A DNA stretch of 64,000 bases from the NCBI GenBank assembly GCA_012845835.1, contig JABAKD010000025.1:7617338-7681337 (forward strand). The letters run 5' to 3'. The stretch is from Undaria pinnatifida. Its lineage: Eukaryota; Sar; Phaeophyceae; Laminariales; Alariaceae. The notes below the pieces were generated by a model. It worked only from the letters and a program-made list of their open reading frames with translations, ran no database searches and was not told where the DNA came from. Positions 22,699 through 33,346 of the stretch are shown in pieces. The position numbers were made by a program, and so were the translations under genes. How positions within the stretch are numbered: the first letter of the stretch is position 1; each line of letters begins with the position of its first letter.

Positions 22699-22786
22699 GA
22701 CGATAGTAAATAGGACCCAATATTGTTGGTAAAAATAGATGAACATATGGGTTTTTGTCTCCACCGTAGGTCCTATTTACTATTTA
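22699..22786. repeat. Inverted repeat, 13-14-bp arms
   Basis: TAGTAAATAGGACC (from about 22701) pairs with GGTCCTATTTACTA (about 22769-22782) around a 50-bp spacer. It could be the ends of a tiny MITE or a hairpin. No target duplication was recognised. Confidence 0.6.
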
Positions 22787-23277
22787 CTAGGGTCCCCCGT
22801 GACCACGATTGCCAAACTGCGGACCTCACAAAGGCGGGCAACGAATGAGAGGCAGGATCGTTCCCCAGTCACATCCATCGCCCGTCATTATTTCTTGTTT
22901 GAAACGTTTCATTTGAAACGGGAAGAGACTACCACTCTGTCGTACGAATAAGAATATTTAGAGGTGCATTGACGACGTGTAGTGAGTGCAGCCGGGCTGG
23001 GTCACGGAGGTATCACAGCAGTATGCAGCAGCAGCAGCAGCAGCGGATCCGAGGTCGGTGGTGTGGAACAATCCGCACATCGTTGCGCCTGCTACAAAGT
23101 CAATCCAGTTTGGGGTCTATCTAGCTTATTATCCTCCTCGTCGTGATAACTGGATACTGTCCTCTCCTTGCTTCGTCGCTTGTCTTTCTTTTCTTTAATT
23201 TTATTTTTTAAATTCCTTTTGTCGATGTATTTTATTTTCTTTCTTTCCTTTTCTGACTTTTATTTTCTTTTCTTTTT

Positions 23278-23505
23278 GCAATTGACTTGAGTCTGACATG
23301 CGTACGTAATGATAAGTACCACGTGTAAGATATACGTGGCAAATAGTATTTTCTGGGTGGAAAGCGGTGTCAGTCGGGAGGTTTGCCAGGCGCGAGCAGT
23401 GCGATGTATGTACCAGTATGGACAGAGCACGTCTTAGGCTGACTCCTGATTTCACTTTTTTTATATTTTTCTGGCGGGGGCATGATTTGCGTCAGACATT
23501 ATATC
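23278..23505 (+). mobile_element. LINE 3' UTR fragment, plus strand
   Basis: From CAATTGACTTGAGTCTGACA through CATGATTTGCGTCAGACAT, i.e. the first two thirds of the 3' tail. It is then joined tail-to-tail to a minus-strand LINE end. A pyrimidine-rich stretch (23180-23275) before it belongs to the same element. Confidence 0.85.
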
Positions 23506-23774
<269 letters not shown>

Positions 23775-23890
23775 TCACATTATTACTAACTCGCATAACC
23801 AAGTCCGTGGTCACAGGACAGGCTCAAGTCACTCTGGAGCTGAGGAATACCCCGGGAAAAAACACAAACCAAAGGTGGTACACGCAGATA
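23775..23890 (-). mobile_element. LINE 3' tail, minus strand
   Basis: TTTTCACATTATTACTAACT, CGCATAACCAAGTCCGTGGT and on to AAAGGTGGTACACGCAGATA. It carries the expanded (AAC)n as its 3' terminus and stops where a foldback arm begins. Confidence 0.85.
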
Positions 23891-23924
23891 TTACTTTTCT
23901 TTTTTTTTCCCCGCTCCCTCTTGC

Positions 23925-25294
23925 TCAAACACCCCACCTAACATCAAAATCTGCCAAAGCAATAAACACTTCCACGCAGTTGATATCACCTCATTATCTT
24001 TCGAGAGCCATCCATGCCGCTGCTCCATCCCCCCCCCCCCCAACACCCCCTCTCCTTCCCCACCACCCGCACCATCGCCTAGACCTAGCGCCACGCGTAT
24101 GGCAAACCCCTACATCTATGCGACCTAAAGCAGCTACCCCCCCCCCCCCCCCCTACCCCCTCGAACACTTCGCCCTCACCTCACTGGCTGTACGAGTTAC
24201 AGCATATGTATAGACTATACATGACAAACTGGTGCATGCCTTCCAAAACCGTCAGTTTATCCCCTTCAAGGATTTATAGTTTCCACGCACAGATTGAGTT
24301 GCCCCGCCGGTGTCCCTCCCCCAACCCCCGCTCCCTCTTATTCAAACCCAAGCCCCCACGCCCTTAAAAACTCCGCCCTCCCCTCACCGGTTATATACGA
24401 CTTCCAGGATACACTTGATAAACTGATGCATTTCCTTCCACAGCTAGCTGTCAGATTTTGTCCCCCTCAAAAAACAGGGTTTTTTATAGTTTCCGCGCAC
24501 AGACTGACTGACATCATCCTGTTGACCCTGATAGCTACAGTGTAGTTTCAAGGGGAGTCGCCGACCTATATCCTTAATGAGGACACACAACCTGCTGTGC
24601 GCGATCGGAGTATCGCACACAGCTTGCAAAGATAAGTTTCGACAAAATCTTCGATCTCACAGCTGGAGTGTAGATTTATTTTTATAGTAATATAAAAAAA
24701 TGAAAATACACTCCAGCTGTGAGATCGAATATTTTGTCGGAACTCATCTTTGCAAGCTGTGTGTGATACTCCGATCGCGCGTATTACGGGTTGTGTGTCC
24801 TCATCAAGGATAGTCTATAGGTCGGCGACTCCCCTTGCAACTACAGTGTAGCTATCAGGGACAACAGGGTGGTGTTAGGCAGTCTGTGCGCGGAAACTAT
24901 AAAACCTGTTTCTGAGGGGGGCAAAATCTGACAGCTGTGGTGGAAGGAAATGCATCAGTTTATCAAGTGAATACTGTGAGTCGAATAACCGGTGAGGGGA
25001 GGGCGGAGTTTTTAAGGACGTGGGGGCCGGATTTTGATCAAAAGAGGGGAGGGGGGAGAGGGGGGGGAGGGGACGGGTGGGGCAGGTCAATTTGTGCGTG
25101 GAAACTATAAATCCTTCCTGTGGAGGAGGGGGGGGGAATGTGGCGGGGGGGCGGGGGGCGGGGGGGGAGGGCTTTAGGTCGCATAGATATAGGGGTTTGC
25201 TATACACGTGGTGCTAGGTCTAGGCGATGGTGCGGGTGGTGGGGAAGGAGGTGGCGTTGGGGGCGAGGGCGGGTGGGAATTGCAGCAGCGGCAT
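23925..25294. repeat. Poly-C/poly-G foldback palindrome
   Basis: A large imperfect palindrome. The left arm runs from about 24014 (ATGCCGCTGCTCC) to 24680. The centre at about 24680-24705 is AT-rich, and the right arm runs to 25294 (GCAGCAGCGGCAT). The inner ends CGATCTCACAGCTGGAGTGT and ACACTCCAGCTGTGAGATCG are perfect complements. The C tracts at 24029-24042 and 24140-24153 become G tracts in the right arm. The left arm has an additional outer part (23925-24013) and an internal stretch of about 100 bp (24165-24270) that the right arm lacks. Single arms occur at 6932-7470 and 62270-63575, so the arm is a mobile or duplicated unit. No gene. Confidence 0.9.
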
Positions 25295-25306
25295 ATAAAT
25301 ATAATA

Positions 25307-25592
25307 TATCACAGCTGACGCCATTCATGCCTCCACCAAAAACATGTAAAAGTGAAATCGGGAGTCAGCCTACGATATGCCAGGTCCATACTGGTGCATA
25401 CGTCTCACTACTCGCGCCCGGAAAAATATATTAATATACGTATGCGTGTACAAGTACCACTTTTTATTTTAGTTGTGCTCTTTGTCCCCTGGGGTATTCT
25501 TCCACTCCAGAGTGACTGGAACCTGTCCTGTGACCACGGACTTGATTATGCGAGTTAATGTGAGAACCACAACAACAACAACAACAACACGA
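25307..25592. mobile_element. Chimeric LINE 3' tail (minus then plus)
   Basis: 25307-25428 is the middle of the LINE tail in minus orientation (CACAGCTGACGCCATTCATG to ACTACTCGCGCCCGGAAAAA). 25440-25592 is the distal tail in plus orientation (CGTATGCGTGTACAAGTACC to GTGAGAACCACAACAACAAC). The halves together nearly make one tail, so an internal inversion or 5' twin-priming event is likely. Confidence 0.8.
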
Positions 25593-26035
25593 CAACAACA
25601 ACTTTGTGTGGATATACATTCCGAAGCCGTGTGTCGTGTATTCTCTACTGGTGCATGTACCACCCTAGAACGTATTCAATTTCTCCCCCCGCTCATAGCA
25701 CGCGCACACCCCACAATCCCTCCGGTGCACCCACGATGGCATGATGACGTTGTCCTCAATCAAAATGGATCGTGGTACAACATGGATGGACCGACTTCGG
25801 CCGCATATTCGGAAGGCATGTTTTGTATTCCCATTGTACTAGGGCGGGTTCCGCGCTAAAGATCAATATTTTGCGCGGGGGTTCCGCGAAATCTTACCAC
25901 GAACCCCCCGACCCTCGAAATGTTTCGGGCATGATTCTGGCATGAAGTTATGATGCTGTGTAAAATTTGAGGAAAAAAAGCGTTCGTCTCGCCCGGGTTT
26001 CAATGAATAGTAGTATTTTCCTGTGGCTAAGAGTC

Positions 26036-27035
26036 TTAACGAAGAACCCGGGGATGGTGCGTAAAAATCCCCGGTTTGGAAAACGACGAGTTTGAACCTG
26101 AAAAATTCAGGCCATGGTAATTGTGGGGCGGGGATGACGAATCCGGTGTCAGAGTTTTATAAACATTATCTAGTGCAAAGTTATAGCGACCTACTTGTAA
26201 TGTCGCGTGGTGACTTTGCCATCGCGCCGCGGCGAAAACGTCGGAGAGCACAACATATTTACATTCGCTTGCACGCCTTACTTACAGGAAAAACACGAAA
26301 ATTCGACACAAGCTTGTCACACACTACACCCTGCCCGCCCTACCTCGCTTCAGGTACAACCGCAAAAGGAAACACCGAACTGTGTACCAGTACCCTCTCC
26401 ATCACACAGACGTTCTTCTTTTTGGGGAATTTGATTTCTTTCGCCTTCTTGGTCTTCCCCCCACCGACCTCAGCGTCCACCCCAGCGGGGTCTACACCGG
26501 TATCCATGATAACCCTCTCCTCAACCACGCTCATCTCAAGCTTGGGAACAAGAGCCGGGCACTCGGCAAAAACAAAACACTTGTCGTAGTCACACACTGC
26601 TGCTGGCGGTCGTGGTGGTGGTGCGAGTTCTTGTGATTCGCTGTGGCTGGGCAGCTCGGATGGCCGCGATGACGGGGCAGGACATAGCGCTGTCGGCCCC
26701 GCGACCGGCGCCAGTGCGTGGTACGCCGTTTCTCTCGGCTGCCTTGCGCTTGCCCGTCATGCTTTCCTCCGACTTCTCGCTAGCCAACTCCGACAAAGCC
26801 ACCTCGTTCGGCTCCGAGTAGTACATGCTCTCTTTCCCTACATGGCGCCTGGCCCTCGTGTCGACGAGGATGGTGACGAGTCGCAGGCTCTTAGGACAGC
26901 GCCTACTCTTTGGAATCCATCACGCTGCTTGACTGTGTGCTGGTTCGCACTAGCATACATGGTGCGTGTACACTCGCCTTTCGCGGTAACCGCTGGGCCT
27001 TCCAGGCCCCGGTCGCCCACCATACTCCAAGGCAC
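26036..27035 (-). pseudogene. Possible gene remnant, unrecognised
   Basis: Minus-strand frames with protein-like composition but no single long frame: 27035-26838, 26826-26590 (starts MYYSEPNEVALSELASEKSE, charged, Ser/Ala-rich), about 26640-26340 (VCDYDKCFVFAECPALVPKL, ending in a Lys-rich KTKKAKEIKFPKKKN stretch) and 26251-26036. They lie in different frames, so either introns or frameshifts separate them. No domain is recognised. If the inverted repeats at 25841 and 28705 define a transposon, this would be its cargo or a decayed transposase. Being noncoding is a real alternative. Confidence 0.25.
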
Positions 27036-27220
27036 CGTCCGGGCACGAGTTTTGGTCTGACTAACTTTCTGAGTGGCTCTACCCCCCCTAATTCGGCCAA
27101 GCGGAATCGAATGGCGAGGTTACCCCGAAAAATAAAATTCGGGAACGCGGCGAAAATAAACGTTGGGCCCGAAGGTGAACTTTTTTTTTTTTGTCTGTTT
27201 TTCAGACGTCTTTTTTCGAT

Positions 27221-28595
27221 CTCCGGCACTACTTGCATGTTGCATGGAAGCTCATGAAAGCTTCCGCGGAAGCTTTCACCGCTTTCATGGAAGCTTCCGT
27301 GGAAGATATGGAAGCTACAGAAGCTTCCATGGAAGCTTCCATTGAAGCAATTAAAGCGGTGGAAGCTTCCATGGAAGATATGGTAGATATGAAAGCTTCC
27401 ACGGAAGTAACTTCCATGGGAGCTTCCACGAAAGCTTCCACGAAAGCTTCCATGGAAGTAACTTCCACGAAAGCTTCCATGGAAGTAACTTCCACGAAAG
27501 CTTCCATGGAAGCTTCCATGGAGGTAAAGGAAGCTTTCGCGGAAGTTATGGAAGCTTTCATGGAAGTAACTTCCACGGAAGCTTTCATGGAAGCTTCCGT
27601 AGGAGCATCAATGGAAGATATGGAAGATATGAAAGCTTCCACGGAAGTAACTTCCACGGGAGCTTCCACGAAAGCTTCCACCAAAGCTTCCATGGAAAAT
27701 CTTCCATGGAAGTAACGTCCACGAAAGCCTCCATGGAAGCTTTCATGGAACTGATGGAAGCTTTCGTGGAAGTTATGGAAGCTTTCATGGAAGTAACTTG
27801 CACGGAAGTCTTCATGGAAGCTTCCGTAGGAGCTTCCATGGAAGATATAGAAGATATGAAAGCTTCCATCGAAGTAACTTCCACGAAAGCTTCCATGGAA
27901 GTAATGGAAGCTTTCGCGGAAGTAATGGAAGCTTTCATGGAAGTGGAAGCTACTTCCATGGAAGCTTACGGTTTGGACATGAGGGTTAGGGTTAGGGTTA
28001 GGGTTAGGGTTAGGGTTAGGGTTAGGGTTAGGTGGCTTCCGTGGAAGCTTCCGTGAAAGCTTTCATGGAAGCTTCTGTGGAAGTTGCTTCCGCGGAAACT
28101 TTCGTGGAAGCTTCCGTGGAAGTTGCTTCCGTGAAAGCTTTCATGGGAGTTTCCGTGGAAGTTGCTTCCGTGAAATCTTTCGTGGAAGCTTCCGTGGAAG
28201 TTGCTTCCGTGGAAGCTTCCGTGAAATTTTCTTCCGTGGAAATTGCTTCCATGGAATTTGCTTCCGTGGAAGCTTCCGTGAAAGCTTCCATGGAAGATTC
28301 CGTGGAAGTTTCTTCCGTAGAATCTTCCGTGGAAGCTTTCATGGAAGCTTCCGTGGAATTTGCTTCCGTGGAAGCTTCCGTTAAAAATTTCATGGAAGCT
28401 TCTGTGGAAGCTTTCATGGAAGTCCCCACGGAAGCTTTCATGAACGCTTCCATGAAAGCTTCCATTGCTTCCACGAAAGCTTTCATGGAAGCGATTGAAG
28501 CTTCCGCGGAAGTCGTGGAAGCTTCCATGGAAGCGATGGAAGCTTCCACGGAAGCTTTCACGAGATTCCACCAAAAATGCAGATAGTGCAGGTGG
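27221..28595. repeat. Foldback-like array of 12-bp palindromic units, copy 1
   Basis: About 1.35 kb built from 12-bp units of the type RTGGAAGCTTCC, with 15-bp variants (ATGGAAGTAACTTCC on the left, GTGGAAGTTGCTTCC on the right). Each unit has a self-complementary GGAAGCTTCC core with a HindIII-type AAGCTT. Left arm 27240-27970 and right arm 28033-28590 flank a telomeric core. The outer ends are an imperfect inverted repeat: left CCGGCACTACTTGCATGTTG, reverse complement of the right CCTGCACTATCTGCATTTTT, each followed by GTGGAA or ATGGAA. Because the units are multiples of three, many long repetitive frames exist on both strands; I treat them as accidental. Confidence 0.9.
27983..28032 (+). 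repeat. Telomeric core (TTAGGG)8
   Basis: Fifty bases of uninterrupted GGGTTA repeat in the middle of the foldback array. It is the longest and most perfect telomeric tract of the window. Confidence 0.95.
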
Positions 28596-28809
28596 CTCTC
28601 TTTTTTGAGCTTTTGGAACGATACCTTGTACACGGAGTCGATTTTTCATTTTGTTTTTTTTTCGAGCCCGGAGAGGACATTCATTTTTAGCGCGGAACCC
28701 GCCCTGGAGAGAACGACTAATTTTTCCCACCCACAGCACACACCATGAACTGGTGCACTCATCACGTTGCGATGTTGCGCTTTCTCTCTATCCTTTGCTT
28801 CCTCTCCTA

Positions 28810-28930
28810 TAGTCTGCTGCCCTGCTTGCCTGCTTGCCTGCTTGCCTGCTTGTCTGCTTGCCTGCTCGCCTGCCTGCCTGCTTGCCTGCTTGCCTGCTTG
28901 CCGGCTTGCCTGCTTGCCTGCTTGTCTGTT
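28810..28930 (+). repeat. CTTGCCTG minisatellite
   Basis: About fifteen 8-bp units of CTTGCCTG type, with CTTGTCTG, CTCGCCTG and CTGCCTGC variants. Cys/Leu/Ala-rich frames over it are artefacts. Confidence 0.9.
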
Positions 28931-30114
28931 GACTGTTAAGCGTATGAAGGCCGTATCCTCTCTCCCCTCAACACCCACCACACACAACAAATACACACAT
29001 CCGTCCTGGTGCGCCGTTGGGAACACTCCTGATATCAGGAAGTTGTCCACGATCAAGCTGAATGGTGATACCCATTGACTGGCTTTTTTGCACTTCCTTC
29101 CGCATGTCGAGTTATAGACGTATTGTGTTTGTACGTGTTTGTTGCTGCTGCTGTTGATCCTGACCAGAAGTGTCAGCCATCTTCTTTCATAGGCGTCTTG
29201 CATCTTCCCGCTTTCGAAATTCTTGTGCGGTCTTGTTATTTCACGAATACAGTGTTAATAGTACAGGACACCTACGATTAGAAACAGAAATACTGGCGAC
29301 CAACGATGGGTTTCTCATTTGGGGGAGTGCGCGTTCTGCCCTAACTCCAGTATTACAGTGACCGAATTTCTTGTTTTCTTACAAGTGTGGACACCAGTCT
29401 CTATCTTTCTTACCACCATGTTTCTTCTTACTGTATGTCCTTTATCCTGTCTCACCTTTAAGCTTATTAGCTGTACTATATCGTACTGCATTTCCTTCGG
29501 TGGGCTATTAGGTCCTCCAACTAAAGGAAGCGTCCAAGAGGTGTTCAAGGTCATTTGAACTGGGGTCGAGTGGGAGGGGCGCAGAGGGCATTGGGCTCAA
29601 AAACGAAGCACAAACCGAGATGTAGTACAATAGAAGAGTACAGGGCAAAGTAAGATATTAGTATAAATAGTAACCATGTAGTCTAGACATCTCATTCGGA
29701 TGTCGTCGTGTATATTGCTGGGATATATGTACGCCTTTTATTTATATAGTCTAGACTATAGACTATATGCAAGTCTCTTCTGCGAGCTTTCTTTTTCGGC
29801 TACTGGACTATCGACAGGCTATTACGTATTCCATCATAACAGGATAGTCTAGAGGTGTTCAAAGCACAACAAATGCTACGTACAGTAGAGATATACCACT
29901 TGCTATGTGAAGCTTCCCACTCGAGGAGGTCTCTACTACTACTGTACATCACCCAAAAAATGATTTGCAGTAAACCAAAAGACATGTTAGGTGCATTATT
30001 TGTGATGAACAACACCCATGACCTGAGTGCACCGAAAGTAATGCCTTGGATGGGCTCCCTTTCACCTCTGCCGATTTTTGCGATTTTCGCGCATACGGGC
30101 CACGTATATGGGGC
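28931..30114. other. No gene recognised; TAGTCTAGAC motifs
   Basis: No supported gene. The perfect palindrome TATAGTCTAGACTATA occurs at 29745-29760, and partial copies are at 29679-29688 and 29844-29852. Confidence 0.5.
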
Positions 30115-30280
30115 TTGACGACCTTTCTACTCCTTCCAGACGATTCGTGCGCAAAAAAAAACATATCACTATAAAACAAGAACGAGTTTCCGAATCGTTG
30201 GGTTAAGAAGCCCCGTCATTCAGAAAACAAAATAGTCGAGAAGTGCTGACCTCTTTCGTATCATATCATAGCACGCGTAC
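30115..30280 (+). mobile_element. MITE fragment (GACGYGTGCTACGATAGAGG family), right end
   Basis: Contains the family's GGGTTAAGAAGCCCCGTCAT stretch (about 30200) and a right terminal repeat GTGCTGACCTCTTTCGTATC extended by a short ATCATATC insertion before ATAGCACGCGTAC. The left end is not found. Confidence 0.6.
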
Positions 30281-30422
30281 AACATGAATGATGTGTGGTT
30301 GAGAACGCTTGTTTTTCGGCTTGTCGCGGAGTGCTCCTAAATCGGGGCATAGCACCTACTAGGTGAATTTTGTGCGGCTCCTCGCTTGAGGACCTCTCTA
30401 CCCCAGACCCAAGCACTGACTT

Positions 30423-30670
30423 GACGCGCTGCTACGATAAAGGTGCACTTAGCTTTCCTTCTGAGGATGGTGACTTGAGGAGCGCTATACCTCACCCATA
30501 CACAGGATTTTGAGCAAAGTAAACGTGCGAACAGACTCATGGCATACCCACAAAAGCAGTAGTCTTGCGAAAAAAAGTATCGACATTTGCCACAACGATT
30601 TTGGGCTAAGGATCGCCGCCATTCAGAAAAAAAAAGGCCAAAAAGAACTACCTCTATCGTAGCACATGTT
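30423..30670 (+). mobile_element. MITE copy, 248 bp, degenerate
   Basis: Left end GACGCGCTGCTACGATAAAGG, given in two parts: GACGCGCTGCTACGATAA then AGG. The right end CTACCTCTATCGTAGCACAT is its complement. The body shows CTTGAGGAGCGCTATACCTC and GATTTTGGGCTAAGGATCGC as in other copies. The flanks (ACTT/ATGT) do not form a clean duplication. Confidence 0.75.
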
Positions 30671-30827
30671 ATGTTGAGAAATTACGAAAGTGAAACCCAG
30701 CGAACAATCCCTTGTCCTAGGTATGCGCCAAAAGATATGGTAAAACACTACCAGGTATTAATGATAGCACTCCAACCATTGGCAAGCTCCGTCTGTTGAC
30801 GAGCCCCGTCAATCACAAAAATATCTG

Positions 30828-31093
30828 GACGCGTATGCTGCGATAAAGATTACACTTTTTGGCCAAAACATTTTGTGAGTGGCTGGACTCCTCCTAAATC
30901 CAACATCGTCGGGATAACATTCTTATTCAGCAATATGAATATGTTTTATACCTAGGCCATGGAGTGGTTTGGTCATCATGTTGCCCTTCTAGATAACTCT
31001 ATTAATAAATTGGTTTTTGGTTGAGGTATAGAGCTCCTCAAGTGGTTAGGAGCCTCGAAGAAGCAACGTCGCGGCTTTACCGTAGCATGTGTC
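30828..31093 (+). mobile_element. MITE copy, 266 bp, degenerate
   Basis: Left end GACGCGTATGCTGCGATAAA, right end GCTTTACCGTAGCATGTGTC. The body has CTAGGCCATGGAGTGG and GTGAGTGGCTGGACTCCTCC segments. Flanks TCTG/TTCG are not identical, which suggests an old copy. Confidence 0.65.
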
Positions 31094-31986
31094 TTCGCCG
31101 AAGAGTGCCACCCAAATCTCACCAATAAAAATCGAACGGAAACGCAGAAACTCTATAGTAGAGCTCTCATTCGGAAGTTGTGCACGACCTCTTGTCAGGG
31201 TTTTTTTAAGGATACATTTTCGTCGTCGAGTCTCCTCATCGTCGCTTCATCTTCGAATATATGTTTTTTTTCGAACGGTTTTTCTTGGCAGATTATTTTT
31301 GGTTACCTTGGGATATCCTATTGTTGCGCTATCAACGATACTTTCTGGGACTATCTTGTATCATTGCTATCATATTTGCCATCCGACGAGATATCCGACG
31401 AGATACAGAATGTCCACCATGAGCTTCAATGTCGATCGCTCATAAGCATTCCCAAAAAGTATATCTTAACCAACGGGAACCCACAAAACAGGAAACCTAT
31501 GCACACAAACTCCATTCTGTACGTACAACACGCCCGGCTTAGTGTCGAGTCATCCCACGGTAGGGGTTGCACTTTTGGGGCCAGGCGCTCTGGACGATTG
31601 AATTCCTCGCGTGAGGAACGACCGGCTTTTCTGGCTGTGTTTCTAGCATACTTGTTCAAAGACGAGCGCATAGAAGTGGTGGTCAGATTGCGCGAGCGAA
31701 TGCCTTCGAAGTCATGTTTCGGGTGGGACGTTGAGTTGCTCATGTTAGGAGCTCGGAAACGTCATTTGCAGGGATTACTCTATCGATCTACTCCTCCGGT
31801 TACCCTTGCTCAACCTTCCTTTCCGGGACGTGCTCGTCTCCCTTCTACTCTAAAACCCTAAGCCGCGTCCAAGCTCCAACCCCCCGCCATGGAAGCGTCT
31901 TCTATCGTAGGAATGTGCCCAGGGTATATTTGTGTAGACTGAATTGCAGTCGTTTTTCCACTTGGACCAGCGCCGGGGAAACGCTT
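31094..31986. other. No gene recognised
   Basis: Two overlapping open frames exist (to 227 codons, 31178-31861), with no recognisable domain, no codon pattern I can trust, and no counterpart elsewhere in the window. I see no repeat family in this stretch. Confidence 0.4.
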
Positions 31987-32480
31987 GACGCATGCTTCGA
32001 TAGGGTTGCATCGAATTTTCCGAGGTTCGTCACTTGAGGAGGTCTACACCTCACCCAAAACACCAACGTTGGGAATAACTGAAAGTGCAACCCGACGAAG
32101 AACACAATGCATGGCCTAGGTATACAACGATCAATATTGCCTACGGGAATGGCTTTTCGACAATATATTGCGTCAAGGAGTTCCTCCGTGAGACATGTGC
32201 TACGATATTGGTGCACTACTTATTTTCTGAGACTCTTGAGTTTGAGCAAATTGAACGTGCAACTCGATGAACAAACCCATGCATGGCCTAAGTATACCAA
32301 AAATCACTTTGAAAAAACCAACGAAATTCCGACGATTTTGAGTCAAGAAGCCCCGTCATTCATCAACGAAAAAGCCAAAAAATACAGTGCTACCTCTATC
32401 GTAGCACGCGTCGTGAATCAGAAAAATGTCAGCTTTCGAACAAGGCTAGGTTAAGGGCGATCGTTCTCAGTTCTCGTACT
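31987..32480 (+). mobile_element. Older MITE copy interrupted by a younger one
   Basis: Left end GACGCATGCTTCGATAGGGT at about 31989. The body passes CTTGAGGAGGTCTACACCTC and GCATGGCCTAGGTATACAAC, reaches GTCAAGGAGTTCCTCC, then resumes after the insertion as GAATCAGAAAAATGTCAGC. The interrupting copy is 32192-32412 with its duplicated GTGA. Confidence 0.7.
32192..32412 (+). mobile_element. MITE copy, 221 bp, perfect GTGA target duplication
   Basis: Left end GACATGTGCTACGATATTGG; right end ACCTCTATCGTAGCACGCGT plus C. GTGA flanks it on both sides (32188-32191, 32413-32416). The body holds GAACAAACCCATGCATGGCC and CAAGAAGCCCCGTCATTCAT. It lies inside an older copy of the same family. No coding capacity; it would need a transposase from elsewhere. 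Confidence 0.88.
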
Positions 32481-32583
32481 AGCGGCTAATCCATATAGTG
32501 CAATCTTTAGATTTATGCAGTGCTTTTCGGTTTCGCGATGTCCACCGCTGCCATGATTGAATTATGCGTTACCCTGCGCCAAC

Positions 32584-32859
32584 GACGCTTCCTACCGTAG
32601 AGGTACACCGCTTCTTTTCTGACGCTCCTAACACCATAAGGAGCTCTATATATCACCCGGAAAGTGGTTTTGAGAAGAAAAAAAAATGAATATGCTTTTG
32701 TGCTAAACAAAGTCGTGGCCTAGGTATATACAAAATAACCATTTTGCTAAACAACAACAACACTGACTTGACATCACAGCGAATTTGGGTCAAGGAGCCC
32801 CGCCATTCAAGAAAAAAAATAAAAAGCCGAAAAGTGATAACTCTATCGTAGCACGCGTC
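32584..32859 (+). mobile_element. MITE copy, 276 bp, perfect CAAC target duplication
   Basis: Left end GACGCTTCCTACCGTAGAGG, right end AACTCTATCGTAGCACGCGT plus C, CAAC at 32580-32583 and 32860-32863. The body includes CGTGGCCTAGGTATATACAA and GGGTCAAGGAGCCCCGCCAT. Confidence 0.88.
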
Positions 32860-32937
32860 CAACGAAACATATTCCAAGAGCGCTTGTTGGCTAGGTACTG
32901 AGCGCCTCCCGCGAGTGGCTATACGCGGTTTAACGGG

Positions 32938-33205
32938 GACATATCTCCGCTACCGTATTCTTGTACCTTCTACGCCAGCTACGGCAGGAGTCCACGTATT
33001 GTCCCTTGTTGATTTACCTCACCCAAACGCCAAAAACCATTGAAGGTGCGCCCCGATGAAAAATTCCATGGCCTAGGTACACAATGAATGTTTTTGCAAA
33101 AACAAGGACGATACTGAGACGATATTACGAATACGTTAAGAAGTCCTGCCATCCAGCGATTGCTGCAACCGAGACTGCTACAGTACCCCCACCGCAGAAC
33201 GTGTT
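32938..33205 (+). mobile_element. MITE copy, degenerate
   Basis: Body landmarks CCATGGCCTAGGTACACAAT and GTTAAGAAGTCCTGCCATCC are clear. The terminal repeats are heavily mutated (GACATATCTCCGCTACCGTA on the left, CCCCCACCGCAGAACGTG on the right). Boundaries are approximate. Confidence 0.5.
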
Positions 33206-33346
33206 TTTTAAGTTCATCTCATAGTGACACGGATGTTCGTTTCAAACAGAAATTATAGTACACCCTGCATCTTGTTGGAAGGCGAATTAAATAATATCAA
33301 ACCAGCAGTCCCGTGACCCACCGGGGATGCTATCAATAAGTAAGGC

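Larger units (their letters stand above)
25841..28705. mobile_element. Possible DNA transposon bounded by 20-bp perfect inverted repeats
   Basis: AGGGCGGGTTCCGCGCTAAA at 25841-25860 has its exact reverse complement at 28686-28705. A chance 20-bp inverted match is very unlikely in 64 kb. Between them lie a gene-like region (26036-27035) and a complete foldback array (27221-28595). No target duplication is apparent at the borders. It could be a composite transposon or two copies of an unrelated short repeat. Confidence 0.4.

Noticed and set aside
27191-28739. Long frames rich in SFHG/SFHE or MEASMEAS on both strands
   Set aside because: They arise because the array units are 12 and 15 bp, multiples of three, and are self-complementary. 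One even reads through the telomeric core as LTLT. No start context or unique domain supports a protein.
28745-29078. Cys/Leu-rich frames and a Ser/Gln/Ala-rich complement
   Set aside because: Produced by the CTTGCCTG minisatellite.
31178-31861. 227-codon frame
   Set aside because: No recognisable domain, overlapping alternative frames of similar length, and AT-rich repeat-laden surroundings. Not enough to call a gene.
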